From Lachnospiraceae bacterium (lineage in GTDB: Bacteria; Bacillota; Clostridia; Lachnospirales; Lachnospiraceae), in assembly GCA_009774175.1 (NCBI GenBank), contig VSNG01000010.1:1-64000 (forward strand): a DNA stretch of 64,000 bases. Reading direction: 5' to 3'. Below are positions 34,184 to 43,088 of this stretch, in pieces. The translations under genes were made by a program, and so were the position numbers. How positions within the stretch are numbered: position 1 is the stretch's first letter; each line of letters starts with the position of its first letter. The notes beneath the pieces are model-generated. The model did not search any database, was not told the origin of the DNA, and saw only the letters and a program-made list of their open reading frames with translations.

Positions 34184-34217
34184 GGGGGGTATGCTAATAT
34201 ACTACTTGTAACCCCCC
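34184..34217 (+). other. GC-clamped hairpin after ftsH
   Basis: GGGGGGT (34184-34190) pairs with ACCCCCC (34211-34217) across a 20-base AT-rich loop. No T-run follows. It is one of three hairpins in the ftsH to GH13 gap and could be an RNA stability element. Confidence 0.5.
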
Positions 34218-34269
34218 AATACATTATATAGTTTTTTGCTATACCCCATAAGAAAGAAATACCTTCTCT

Positions 34270-34299
34270 AAAAAAGACAGTTTAACGGCTGTCTTTTTT
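34270..34299 (+). terminator. terminator after ftsH
   Basis: AAAAAAGACAG and CTGTCTTTTTT form an eleven-pair stem around an eight-base loop. It ends in T residues and so acts in both directions. Confidence 0.9.
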
Positions 34300-34326
34300 A
34301 CTGTCCATAGACTGTGCAAAAGCTAA

Positions 34327-34365
34327 TCCGCCGCTAAATTCATGTAAACATGATTTAGTGGCGGA
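34327..34365. other. 17-pair hairpin of unknown role
   Basis: CCGCCGCTAAAT (34328-34339) pairs with ATTTAGTGGCGG (34353-34364). CATGT/ACATG continues the stem inside, with a single bulged T. It has no T-run. The rest of the 34114-34455 gap holds the two other hairpins and a promoter-like region; no coding sequence is seen. Confidence 0.55.
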
Positions 34366-34455
34366 CGGGCTTTCCGGCTGAATTGTGGGTTGAATATCCA
34401 CAACATATAGTATAAAATAATTTTGTAGTGTTTGTTTTTAAGAGAAAGGCTGATT

Positions 34456-36585
34456 ATGGATATTAATCAATTTCAGAAGGCAGAAAAAAATCAGCAGTAC
34501 TTTGCGGGCATGCGCCCGGTGTTCAACAGAAAGGCTTTGTTTTCCGATACCACAGAAAATTACGTGACGCCGCCGGAGCCCAGCGCTTACGGCGAGGTTA
34601 CGGTGCGCTTCCGTACAGCGAAGAATAATATCGACAAAGTTTTTTTTGTGCACAAGGATGAAAAGCATCTGATGTTTAAGACAGAGTCGGATGCACGATT
34701 CGATTATTATTCGCATACGGTTCAGCTGGAAAACGAAAAGCTGGTTTACTATTTTGAGATACATGCGGGAAAGCTTTCCTGCTTTTATGACAGGCGGGGC
34801 GTCACAAAGGATATTAACAGTTACTATTCTTTCCAGATTATTCCGGGGTTTAAGACGCCTGACTGGGCCAAGGGCGCAGTTTTTTACCAGATTTATGTGG
34901 ATCGCTTCTGCAATGGAGACCCGTCCAATGATGTGCTGACCAATGAGTACCAGTATATCGGGGATAAGACGGTCAGGGTAGAAGATTGGGATAAGTATCC
35001 GGCGGCCATGGGCGTGCGCGAGTTTTACGGAGGAGATTTGCAGGGCGTTCTTGATAAAATGGATTACTTACAGGATCTGGGCGTGGATGTGATTTATTTT
35101 AATCCTCTGTTTGTATCCCCCTCCAACCATAAATACGATATTCAGGACTATGATTATATCGACCCTCATTTTGGGAAAATTGTGCATGATGAAGGGAACC
35201 TGCTGGAGGACGGACAGACGGAAAACCGCTTTGCCACCAGATATATTGACCGTATTTCCAATAAGGAGAATCTGGAGGCCAGCAATGCGCTTTTTGCCGA
35301 GGTGGTAAAGGAAGCGCACAGAAGGGGCATGAAAGTGGTTCTGGACGGTGTGTTTAATCACTGCGGCTCTTTCAATAAGTGGCTGGATCGGGAACGAATT
35401 TACGAAAATGCGCCGGGATATGAGAAAGGCGCCTATATTGAAAAGGAAAGTCCCTATCACAATTATTTCCAGTTCCATGATGAGAATCGGTTTCCTTATA
35501 ACGGTTCCTATGATGGCTGGTGGGGACACGATACGCTGCCGAAGCTGAATTACGAAAATTCAAGACAGCTTATGGATTATGTGCTGTATATTGGGAAAAA
35601 ATGGGTTTCTCCGCCTTACAATGCGGACGGATGGAGACTGGACGTGGCGGCGGATCTGGGTCACAGCCCGGAGTTTAACCACAATTTCTGGAAGGAATTT
35701 CGCAGGGCGGTAAAAACGGCTAATCCTGACGCCATTATTCTGGCGGAGCACTATGGAAGTCCTGTGGACTGGCTGCAGGGGCAGGAGTGGGATACGGTTA
35801 TGAACTACGATGCCTTTATGGAGCCTGTGACCTGGTTTTTAACGGGTATGCAGAAACACAGCGATGATTACAGAGAGGATATGCGTGGCAATGCGGACAG
35901 CTTCTGGGGCGCCATGAGACATCACAGCGCGGCGTTTACCATGCCTTCCCTTCTGGTAGCGATGAATGAACTGTCCAACCATGACCACTCCCGTTTCCTG
36001 ACCAGGACGAACCGAAGAGTGGGCCGGACAAATACGCTGGGTCCGGAAGCGGCAAATCAGGGCGTTAATAAGGCGGTTTTGCGCGAGGCGGTTGTGATTC
36101 AGATGACATGGCCCGGCGCGCCCACGATTTATTATGGGGATGAGGCTGGCGTCTGCGGTTTTACGGACCCGGATAACAGGAGAACCTATCCCTGGGGGCA
36201 TGAGGATCAGGAGCTGATCGCCTTTCATAAAGAAATTATCCGTATTCATAAGGCCCATAAGGAATTTTTGACAGGCTCGCTGAAATTTGTGGACGCCGAT
36301 TATAATCTGATCAGCTACGGCAGATTTACCAAGGAGGGACAGTCGGTAATTCTTGTCAATAACAATGATTATGAGATTACAAAAGAGTGGTCTGTGTGGT
36401 ATTTGGGCACTCCAAAAGAATGTATGCTCAACCGGCTGATGCTGACGACGGCGGAGGGATATTCTACAGAGCCGAAAGAATATCCGGTTATAGCCGGTAA
36501 GGTTAAGGTGACGCTTCCTCCCACATCAGCAATTATTTTAAGACATGAAAGCCGTGCGGAGCGGAGTTTTTTACAGTTTAGTTAA
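34456..36585 (+). CDS. GH13 alpha-glycosidase (neopullulanase/cyclomaltodextrinase-like)
   Basis: This is a 709-residue cytosolic enzyme. An N-terminal CBM34-like beta domain (about 1-130) precedes a GH13 barrel with GVDVIYFNPLFVSPSNHKY, DGVFNHCG, the nucleophile in GWRLDVAADLGH (about 395-406), the acid in ILAEHYGSP (about 431) and the third carboxylate in NELSNHDHSRF (about 507). It hydrolyses alpha-1,4/1,6 maltodextrins. The ATG at 34456 follows AGAGAAAGG; an upstream TTG in frame is less likely. It is separated from ftsH by terminators and hairpins. Confidence 0.93.
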   Translation: MDINQFQKAEKNQQYFAGMRPVFNRKALFSDTTENYVTPPEPSAYGEVTVRFRTAKNNIDKVFFVHKDEKHLMFKTESDARFDYYSHTVQLENEKLVYYFEIHAGKLSCFYDRRGVTKDINSYYSFQIIPGFKTPDWAKGAVFYQIYVDRFCNGDPSNDVLTNEYQYIGDKTVRVEDWDKYPAAMGVREFYGGDLQGVLDKMDYLQDLGVDVIYFNPLFVSPSNHKYDIQDYDYIDPHFGKIVHDEGNLLEDGQTENRFATRYIDRISNKENLEASNALFAEVVKEAHRRGMKVVLDGVFNHCGSFNKWLDRERIYENAPGYEKGAYIEKESPYHNYFQFHDENRFPYNGSYDGWWGHDTLPKLNYENSRQLMDYVLYIGKKWVSPPYNADGWRLDVAADLGHSPEFNHNFWKEFRRAVKTANPDAIILAEHYGSPVDWLQGQEWDTVMNYDAFMEPVTWFLTGMQKHSDDYREDMRGNADSFWGAMRHHSAAFTMPSLLVAMNELSNHDHSRFLTRTNRRVGRTNTLGPEAANQGVNKAVLREAVVIQMTWPGAPTIYYGDEAGVCGFTDPDNRRTYPWGHEDQELIAFHKEIIRIHKAHKEFLTGSLKFVDADYNLISYGRFTKEGQSVILVNNNDYEITKEWSVWYLGTPKECMLNRLMLTTAEGYSTEPKEYPVIAGKVKVTLPPTSAIILRHESRAERSFLQFS

Positions 36586-36619
36586 AGGACGTCGGCTTTA
36601 GAGAGGTTATGTCACGATC

Positions 36620-37891
36620 ATGAAGATACTAAAGGGAATCATAACGGGCGTTGGAGTTCTGGCGGCGCTTTTGTGCGCGCTCATTATATTGTCTGCCGTA
36701 AATCCCGGGATTACAGAGGGGCTTTCTTCTCTGTTGTCCGGGGATGGTTTTTCTTCGGAAAAGGAGGAAGAGGAGGGCCAGGAATCTGACGGTGGGGAGG
36801 ATAATACGGAGGAAACCCTTAGTTCCCGGATTGAGCGCGGCTTTGCGGATACGGCGGATATTCCTGCCTTAGACATGGAAGAGGAAGAGGAACCGGAAGA
36901 GCCGGTGGAGACGGTAGCGCGCCAGCCGGACAGCCCGGTCAGAGAGTCTTCTGAGAAACAGTCTTTAGATGAAGATTCGTCCGAAAAGACCGTCAGGGGA
37001 ATGAACGGTTATGAGCCGCCGTCACAGTCCAATGTAAAAGTGCCGGAGGCAGTCAGCGGTAAATCCGGCTATGAGCCCATTACGGAAAACGCGGAAGAGG
37101 TGGAAGAGACAGAGGACGGCGAGTATGTCAGCGATCTGGGGTATGGAGAAACGGGAGACGGTTTTCTTTTTGATTCCACCTTTTATCCCTATTATCATAT
37201 GCTTGACGAAAAGGGACAGCACCTTTACAGGCAGATCTGCGCCAATGCCGATGCCATGAATGCGGCGTTTGAGCCTATTGAAACGGTGACGGTGCCGGAG
37301 ATCAAGAATGTGCTTATGGCAGTCTATAACGATCATCCGGAGCTCTTCTGGCTGAATACCATATTTACCTGTAAATACGATAAAAACAAGATTTGTGTCG
37401 AACTCACATTGGATTTCAATATGACCGAAGACGAACGGATCAGGTCTTATCGCAATTTTTATAATATGACCAACAGCATTTTGTCAGAAGTAGAGAATCT
37501 TGGAACCTATGAAAGGGAGAGAAGGCTGCACGATATCCTGATTCAGCGGATAGAATATGACGGCGGCGCAGATATGAACCAGAGCGCGTACAGTGCGCTG
37601 GTGGAAGGTAAAAGCGTGTGTGCTGGATATGCCAGAGCGTATCAGTATCTTATGCAGAGATTGGGTATTCCCTGTTATTACTGTACGGGGTATGCGGGAG
37701 AGGAGCATGCCTGGAATATAGTTGCGCTGGATGACGGATACTATAATGTAGATCTTACCTGGGATGATACGCCGGGGGGCGAGTACGATTACTTCAATAA
37801 GACTGACGAGGATTATGCGGATACGCATATCAGACAGGATCTGTCGATTAATCTGCCGCAGTGCCAGGGGCAGCGGTACAGGAGTCAGTAA
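36620..37891 (+). CDS. membrane-anchored transglutaminase-like domain protein
   Basis: This 423-residue protein has an N-terminal membrane anchor (ILKGIITGVGVLAALLCALI, about 3-22). An acidic low-complexity linker follows (about 35-180, rich in Glu/Asp/Ser). The extracytoplasmic domain has a transglutaminase-like triad: Cys in GKSVCAGYARA (about 336), His in EEHAWNIVAL (about 371) and Asp in YYNVDLTWDD (about 385). Such proteins in Clostridia are usually peptidases or scaffolds in the envelope. It ends just before a small membrane protein and the ECF sigma gene. Confidence 0.85.
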   Translation: MKILKGIITGVGVLAALLCALIILSAVNPGITEGLSSLLSGDGFSSEKEEEEGQESDGGEDNTEETLSSRIERGFADTADIPALDMEEEEEPEEPVETVARQPDSPVRESSEKQSLDEDSSEKTVRGMNGYEPPSQSNVKVPEAVSGKSGYEPITENAEEVEETEDGEYVSDLGYGETGDGFLFDSTFYPYYHMLDEKGQHLYRQICANADAMNAAFEPIETVTVPEIKNVLMAVYNDHPELFWLNTIFTCKYDKNKICVELTLDFNMTEDERIRSYRNFYNMTNSILSEVENLGTYERERRLHDILIQRIEYDGGADMNQSAYSALVEGKSVCAGYARAYQYLMQRLGIPCYYCTGYAGEEHAWNIVALDDGYYNVDLTWDDTPGGEYDYFNKTDEDYADTHIRQDLSINLPQCQGQRYRSQ

Positions 37892-37904
37892 ACGGAGTAT
37901 ATTC

Positions 37905-38138
37905 ATGAAGGGGCGTTATAGAATAATATTTGATCTCTCGGGAATCGTTTTGTTGTTGCCGGTTTTGACTGTTTTTGTATGGCTGTCATCTGATGGCCAT
38001 ATTTATTTTTCAAGAGATTTCGGATATTATGACAATGCAGTGTGGGTCTTTCTGGAAAGTAATATGGGCGGGGAATGGCTTTTTCAAAATGGCATTTACA
38101 ATGAAACCAATCGGACAGGTGAACGGTATTATAGATAG
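37905..38138 (+). CDS. small single-pass membrane protein
   Basis: This is a 77-residue protein with one helix (LSGIVLLLPVLTVFVWLSS, about 12-30) and a short Tyr/Asn-rich outer part (HIYFSRDFGYYDNAVWVF). The ATG at 37905 has ACGGAG seven bases upstream. It lies between the transglutaminase-like protein and the ECF sigma factor. I do not recognise a family. Confidence 0.65.
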   Translation: MKGRYRIIFDLSGIVLLLPVLTVFVWLSSDGHIYFSRDFGYYDNAVWVFLESNMGGEWLFQNGIYNETNRTGERYYR

Positions 38139-38144
38139 GAAACC

Positions 38145-38678
38145 ATGGGCATCATAAGCGGATGCGCCATGACGGCGGGGTCATATATGACAAAAGAGGA
38201 ACCAATTACAGCGCAGACAGCGATAGACAGATATGCAGACATGGTGTATCGGCTGGCATTGTCGCAAATGAAAAACAGAACGGATGCCGACGATCTTTTT
38301 CAGGAGGTCTTTGTGCGTTTGGTCAGTCATGTCGATACACTGGAATCCTGGGAGCATGTGAAAGCTTGGCTGATCAGGGTGACGATCAACTGTGCAAAAA
38401 AGCATTTTGATCTGTATTGGAACAAAAATGTAGATTATATAGAAGACGAAGAACGGATTCGGGGAGAAGAAGCGTATGAGCCGCCGCCGGAGCACCCGGT
38501 CAGGGAAGCGGTGTCGAAGCTTCCGCCCAAGTACCGGCTGGCGGTGCACCTGTATTATTATGAGGAATTATCCATAGCGGAGATTGCGGAAAGGACAGAA
38601 CAAAAAGAAGGCACTGTCAAATCGCAGCTTCACCGGGCAAGAGAGATGTTAAAAGAATTGCTGGAAGAGTCGGGATAG
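38145..38678 (+). CDS. ECF-type RNA polymerase sigma-70 factor
   Basis: This sigma factor of up to 177 residues has region 2 (DRYADMVYRLALSQMKNRTDADDLFQEVFVRL, about 30-60) and region 4 (LPPKYRLAVHLYYYEELSIAEIAERTEQKEGTVKSQLHRARE, about 126-168) of the ECF group. Two other starts (38169, 38187) are possible; ATAGGAAACC favours 38145. The next gene is a membrane protein whose N-terminal half looks like an anti-sigma factor, followed by a VWA lipoprotein. This is a common three-gene set. Confidence 0.92.
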   Translation: MGIISGCAMTAGSYMTKEEPITAQTAIDRYADMVYRLALSQMKNRTDADDLFQEVFVRLVSHVDTLESWEHVKAWLIRVTINCAKKHFDLYWNKNVDYIEDEERIRGEEAYEPPPEHPVREAVSKLPPKYRLAVHLYYYEELSIAEIAERTEQKEGTVKSQLHRAREMLKELLEESG

Positions 38679-38704
38679 AGAGTCGAAGAGGGAAATCATA
38701 GCTT

Positions 38705-39613
38705 ATGACGGATCAATATAAAGAGCAATATCAAAAAGAAACGGAACAGATACATGCACCGGCAGATCTGATTGCCAGAACAAAAGCGGCAATGCGCGAG
38801 GAAGAAATGCGGATGCAGCGGAAACGCAGTAGACAGATGGCGGAATTGACGGGATGGGAAGTGAAACCTGTTGTGCAGGGACCCGGCTTTGCTGAAAAGA
38901 AACGTGACTGGAACAGGACGGCCCGCAGATGGGCTTATCCGCTGACGGCAGTTGCGGTAATTTTCATTTTGGCATCCGTATCTCTAATGATGCGAGGGCT
39001 GAGAAATTTAGAATCGGACAGTGCGCCCCTTTACGATGCGGTCACGACTGCGGATAGCGACGGTGCGGAGTTCGCCACGCAGGAGGCCATGGAAGAGGCG
39101 GTTTGCGAGGAAGCGCCAATGCTGGAAGACTCGGCGGCCGCGGCGTCAGGGACGGGAGCTGAATCGGGTGCCGTTACGGGCAGAGGAGCAGAATCTGCGG
39201 CGGCGGAGGCCATGGAAAAGGCGGAGGCCGCAGATATGGGAGAGCCGGCAGACGCGGCGTCCGATATGGAAGAGTCGGCAGGCGCATCGGATATGGAAGC
39301 GGCATCCGAGAAAGAGATGGCAGAATCAGCGGATGAGGCAAAGGAAGCAGCAGAGGCACCCGTTGCGGACTATGCGGCGGAGGTGAATGTTACGGTAAAA
39401 AGGGTATGGAAAAAGCCTGATTTTGTTGCTCGCGAGGATGTGGAGCTGCAGACGTATGAAGATAAGGTTTTCTGGGTTGTGAGAGAAACCGAGGGATGGG
39501 CCGCTTATGTAGAGAGCGAGAGCAGGGGCGGCTACGAGATTCGCGGAGAAGCTGAGGATATGGAGTCGTTTTTGGCGGCGGGGTATAGGAGACTGTCGGA
39601 AATAAGTTTTTAA
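38705..39613 (+). CDS. putative anti-sigma factor with Ala/Glu-rich outer domain
   Basis: This 302-residue protein has an N-terminal cytosolic segment (about 1-75) beginning MTDQYKEQYQKETEQIHAP, the place where an ECF sigma would bind. One membrane helix (WAYPLTAVAVIFILASVSLMM, about 79-99) follows. Then comes a low-complexity Ala/Glu/Ser/Asp linker (about 110-222) with repeated short units such as AMEKAEAADM and ADMEESAG. The C-terminal globular part reads VTVKRVWKKPDF and GGYEIRGEAEDMESFLAAGY. It is adjacent to and in step with the sigma gene. The role is inferred from context. Confidence 0.75.
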   Translation: MTDQYKEQYQKETEQIHAPADLIARTKAAMREEEMRMQRKRSRQMAELTGWEVKPVVQGPGFAEKKRDWNRTARRWAYPLTAVAVIFILASVSLMMRGLRNLESDSAPLYDAVTTADSDGAEFATQEAMEEAVCEEAPMLEDSAAAASGTGAESGAVTGRGAESAAAEAMEKAEAADMGEPADAASDMEESAGASDMEAASEKEMAESADEAKEAAEAPVADYAAEVNVTVKRVWKKPDFVAREDVELQTYEDKVFWVVRETEGWAAYVESESRGGYEIRGEAEDMESFLAAGYRRLSEISF

Positions 39614-39705
39614 AAAATTTTAATTGCCGCAACCTTTTTCTTCCATGAGAGGTATTAAGAGTAGACAGGAAAGAAATTTATACTTTTATTGTGGAGGGAA
39701 AAGGT

Positions 39706-41571
39706 ATGAAAAGGTACGGAAAAGCGATGGCATTGGGACTGGCGGGAGTTATGCTGCTTTCGGGATGCGGTGCGGCGGACGGCGAGAGTCCGGCTGTGAC
39801 GTCGGAGGGGGAAGCATATGTTACAAAAGAGCCGTCGGAACAGATTGGAGAAGGAACGGCCGGTATGCCGGAGCCTGCGGAAACGGCAGACAGCCGCGAA
39901 AGGGAAGCCAGGGATTCGATATCTTCGACAGAGAATGGGGCAGCCAGGACAGAGAGCGAGGCGGGAGAAAGTGAAATGGAGGATTCGTCGTCTGCGGCAG
40001 CGGATGAGGCAGCCCGGACAGAGGGAGCGGTGAAAGAAAGCTGCGAAACGCCAATGGCCGATCTGTATGCCAAAAAGGAGGCAGCCGACGGGTATCTGGG
40101 CTCCTGTTATGATTTCCCGGATACAGACATTGATTATGGAGAATCTTCGGAGGAATACAGCAAGTGGGAGGAGCGTGGGTTTTTACCTGTCATGTCAGAG
40201 CCTCTTTCTACGTTTTCCGCCGATGTAGACACGGCGTCTTACAGTAATTTACGCCGCCTGATCCGCGAAGGCTATGATCTGGAAAGTCTGCCTGAGGGGG
40301 CGGTCAGAATTGAAGAATTACTGAATTATTTTTCTTATGACTATGCGGAACCGTCGGGAAACGAGCCTTTCGGAGTGACGACGCAGATCGGCGCCTGTCC
40401 CTGGAATGAGGAGGCGGAGCTTGTCATGATCGGACTTAAAACGGAGGATATTGATTACAGTCATGCGCCCGCGTCAAATCTGGTATTTCTGCTGGACGTG
40501 TCCGGCTCCATGGATGAGGCCGACAAGCTGCCTCTTTTGCAGGAATCCTTTATGCAGCTGACGGAGAATTTGACAAAAAAGGACAGAATTTCCATTGTCA
40601 CTTACGCATCGGAGGACAGAGTGGTGCTGGAAGGCGCGCGCGGCGATCAGAAAGAGAAAATAGAAAAGGCGCTCTACAGTCTGGAGGCAGGGGGCGGAAC
40701 CTTTGGCAGCAGGGGAATTGAGACGGCTTATAGACTGGCGGAGGAGAACTTTATCAAGGGCGGCAATAACCGTATTATTCTGGCCACGGACGGCGACCTA
40801 AATATCGGGATGACCAGCGAGGAAGAGCTGGAGGAGTTGATCTCGGAGAAAAAAGAGTCCGGCATTTTCCTGTCTGTGCTGGGATTTGGCACGGGGAATA
40901 TCAAGGATAACAGGATGGAAATTCTGGCGGATAAGGGAAACGGGAATTATGCCTACATAGACAGTATGCAGGAGGCGAAGAAAGTGCTTTCCGAGGAAAT
41001 GACAGCGACCCTTCTGACAGTTTGTAAGGACGTCAAGTTTCAGGTAGAGTTTAACCCGGACGTAGTGGAATTTTATCGTCTGCTGGGCTATGATAACCGC
41101 GCGCTGGAGAGACAGGATTTTCATGACGACACAAAGGACGGCGGAGAGATCGGAGCCGGGCATAGTGTGACGGCGCTCTATGAAATTATACTTTGCGACC
41201 CGCTGGAGCATGTTTTGACAGAAGAGGAAATACGGGATTTAAAGTATCGCGATGCATTTCAGAAGAAGCGGGACGACGCGGTATCGACTGTCAGCGGGCA
41301 GGAATGGATGACAATAAGCGTGCGCTATAAACGGCCCTCGGGAAACAGGAGCGAGCTTTTGGAGTATCCCGTCGGTTATGAGTGTTATGATAAAAGGCCT
41401 TCCGACGATTTTACTTTTGCGGCGGCAGTGGCGGAATTTGGGCTGCTTGCTTCTCACAGCGAATATCCTGAGGAGGCTTCCGTGGAAAGTGTGAAAAAGG
41501 CAATCCGAAATCTGGATTTAGACGACAGCTATAAAATTGAATTTTTGGAACTGGTCGAGGAGGCAGAGTAA
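39706..41571 (+). CDS. von Willebrand factor A domain lipoprotein (YfbK-like)
   Basis: This 621-residue secreted lipoprotein has a lipobox at LLSGC (about 17-21). A low-complexity acidic region (to about 125), a YfbK N-terminal domain (PLSTFSADVDTASYSNLRRLI) and a VWA domain with MIDAS motif VFLLDVSGSMDEADK (about 260-275) follow. The C-terminal DUF3520-like part ends the protein. GGAGGGAAAAGGT precedes the ATG at 39706; an in-frame GTG at 39691 is less well placed. It probably acts downstream of the ECF sigma/anti-sigma pair. Confidence 0.87.
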   Translation: MKRYGKAMALGLAGVMLLSGCGAADGESPAVTSEGEAYVTKEPSEQIGEGTAGMPEPAETADSREREARDSISSTENGAARTESEAGESEMEDSSSAAADEAARTEGAVKESCETPMADLYAKKEAADGYLGSCYDFPDTDIDYGESSEEYSKWEERGFLPVMSEPLSTFSADVDTASYSNLRRLIREGYDLESLPEGAVRIEELLNYFSYDYAEPSGNEPFGVTTQIGACPWNEEAELVMIGLKTEDIDYSHAPASNLVFLLDVSGSMDEADKLPLLQESFMQLTENLTKKDRISIVTYASEDRVVLEGARGDQKEKIEKALYSLEAGGGTFGSRGIETAYRLAEENFIKGGNNRIILATDGDLNIGMTSEEELEELISEKKESGIFLSVLGFGTGNIKDNRMEILADKGNGNYAYIDSMQEAKKVLSEEMTATLLTVCKDVKFQVEFNPDVVEFYRLLGYDNRALERQDFHDDTKDGGEIGAGHSVTALYEIILCDPLEHVLTEEEIRDLKYRDAFQKKRDDAVSTVSGQEWMTISVRYKRPSGNRSELLEYPVGYECYDKRPSDDFTFAAAVAEFGLLASHSEYPEEASVESVKKAIRNLDLDDSYKIEFLELVEEAE

Positions 41572-41596
41572 AGAGCGAATTTCATGTAAAAAGGAA

Positions 41597-41640
41597 GGCA
41601 GTCACAAACTCCATAATGGGTGCTGTGGCTGCCTGTTATT
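41597..41640 (+). terminator. terminator after the VWA lipoprotein
   Basis: GGCAGTCACA and TGTGGCTGCC pair (ten pairs, one wobble) and TGTTATT follows. It ends the ECF sigma operon. Confidence 0.75.
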
Positions 41641-41681
41641 CAGAATCTTTTTTTACGTCGAAAAATTTTACGATTCAAGGA

Positions 41682-42140
41682 TTACTTAACCTCAATCCGC
41701 GCCACTTCATCTTTGGCGGCAAGTTCCTTTTTCGGGAATTTTACTTCCAGAACACCATTGTTGTAGGAAGCGTCAATATCGCCGGGCTCCACGTTGTTTA
41801 CGCGAAAGCTTCGGGAATAGGAGCTGTAATACCGCTCTCTGCGGATATATTTGTTTTCGTTCTCCTCATTCTTTTCATCCTTGTGGGAAGCGGAGATTGT
41901 CAGCAGATTATCTTTTAGGTCGATGTTGATATCGGACTTGTCAAAGCCCGGAAGCTCAGCCTGTAAAAGATAATTGTCGCCCTGGTCGATCACATCGGTC
42001 TTAAAGGCGTCGAAGTTGGCCAATTCATTGCCTCCCCAGAAATTCTTAAAAGCATCGTCAAACATCCTGTCAAAAGGATCGTCGAAAAATGCGGGTGTGT
42101 AGTTGCGGTTTCTCAATGCAGGTCTTAACATAGTAATCAC
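41682..42140 (-). CDS. small heat shock protein, Hsp20 family
   Basis: This 152-residue alpha-crystallin-type chaperone has an N-terminal region (PAFFDDPFDRMFDDAF), the crystallin core (YLLQAELPGFDKSDINIDLKDNLLTISASH, about 54-83) and the C-terminal GVLEVKFPKKE. It binds unfolded proteins in the cytosol. The 260-base upstream gap has an inverted repeat GTTATA...TATAAC (about 42279-42297) and no CIRCE element, so its regulator is not the HrcA type. The rest of the gap shows no gene. Confidence 0.95.
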   Translation of the reverse strand: MITMLRPALRNRNYTPAFFDDPFDRMFDDAFKNFWGGNELANFDAFKTDVIDQGDNYLLQAELPGFDKSDINIDLKDNLLTISASHKDEKNEENENKYIRRERYYSSYSRSFRVNNVEPGDIDASYNNGVLEVKFPKKELAAKDEVARIEVK

Positions 42141-42347
42141 TCCTTTTTTATGTTATGCTATCAGTATGACCGTATAGCCGGATTCGATACATGTCACGCT
42201 GGGTTTCCAGCAGGGAAATGACCCTTGTGTGTCGGAACCGCTGACGTCGTTACTGACTTGTGTTTGTTTATATATTTGTTATACATCATATATAACAGAT
42301 AATCAATTACAGAAAAATTAAGTAATTATAAAATAAGGATAAACAGG

Positions 42348-42576
42348 ACGCGCCTGGAAATGAAATCTATTTCACAATACATCTGGATGAAAACCTAAAC
42401 GTGTACGATTTTAATTCCCTTGTGGCAGAGGCTTATATGGAAGCGATTAAAGAGCTTTTGAGTAGCGAAATGTTTGTACTGACCTGGGATATCGGGCATT
42501 CCCATACCTGGAATAATGTGGACGAAGCGTTTCTGATAGAGAACAGGGACAGGGGAAAGACGATGATCAGAAAAGC
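42348..42576 (+). pseudogene. internal fragment of a sugar phosphate isomerase-like TIM barrel
   Basis: An open frame from about 42348 without a start codon reads DAPGNEIYFTIHLDENLNVY and later VLTWDIGHSHTWNNVDEAFL. This matches the central part of xylose-isomerase-like/AP-endonuclease-2 TIM-barrel proteins, with metal-ligand-like Asp and His. It lacks both ends and runs into the terminator of the minus-strand gene that follows. There is no promoter or ribosome binding site, so it is a remnant. Confidence 0.65.
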
Positions 42577-42600
42577 AGGGCAGACGGAAACGGTCTGCCC
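42570..42600 (-). terminator. terminator of the second HPr-like gene
   Basis: GGGCAGAC (42578-42585) and GTCTGCCC (42593-42600) form an eight-pair stem. On the minus strand TGCTTTTCT follows. Confidence 0.85.
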
Positions 42601-42607
42601 TACATGT

Positions 42608-42835
42608 TTAACAATATATAAAGGGAGTCAGTTTCTCCCTGATGCTTTCGTCGTCCGAATCATAACTGAGCCGGAGCGGCTGAGTCAGATCAAGGGCCAT
42701 CACGCCGAGTATGGACTTGGCGTCCACAATCCTTCGGCCTTCGCCTAAATTAAAGCAAGAATCAATTTTATCAATTACATTTACAAACTGCCTGATCTGA
42801 TTTACATCTTTGAATTTGACATCTACCTGCTGCAT
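42608..42835 (-). CDS. second HPr-like fold protein
   Basis: This 75-residue protein (MQQVDVKFKDVNQIRQFVNV...) has the HPr helix/strand pattern including GRRIVDAKSILGVMAL, the region that in HPr follows the phosphorylated serine, and LRLSYDSDDES. The histidine motif of HPr is absent. The frame extends upstream, but AAGGAGG nine bases before the ATG at 42835 decides the start. It is a distant paralog of the gene at 16.6 kb and closer to HPr than that one. Confidence 0.65.
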   Translation of the reverse strand: MQQVDVKFKDVNQIRQFVNVIDKIDSCFNLGEGRRIVDAKSILGVMALDLTQPLRLSYDSDDESIREKLTPFIYC

Positions 42836-43053
42836 AATCTGTGTCCTCCTTAACCATAATTGATGCCATGAAAAATAGATAAAAATAATGTTCCACAAAT
42901 CAATAGCGATTAATGATGATTCCCCTCACTCGCAGGATTCCCCAAAAACACATGGTTTAGTCTTTTTTATAGAATTTGTGAGCCTCCTTCCTTTCTGAAA
43001 ATATGGTATACTGATCGTGAGACTATAATATCCAGTGCCTTTGAAAATGTAAA

Positions 43054-43082
43054 TAGACAATGTCAATAAATATTTTTATTAT
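43054..43082 (+). promoter_or_regulatory. possible promoter for a short transcript
   Basis: TAGACA (43054-43059) and TATTAT (43077-43082) are spaced by 17 bases, each one mismatch from consensus. A terminator lies 135 bases downstream. Confidence 0.4.
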
Positions 43083-43088
43083 TTTTTG

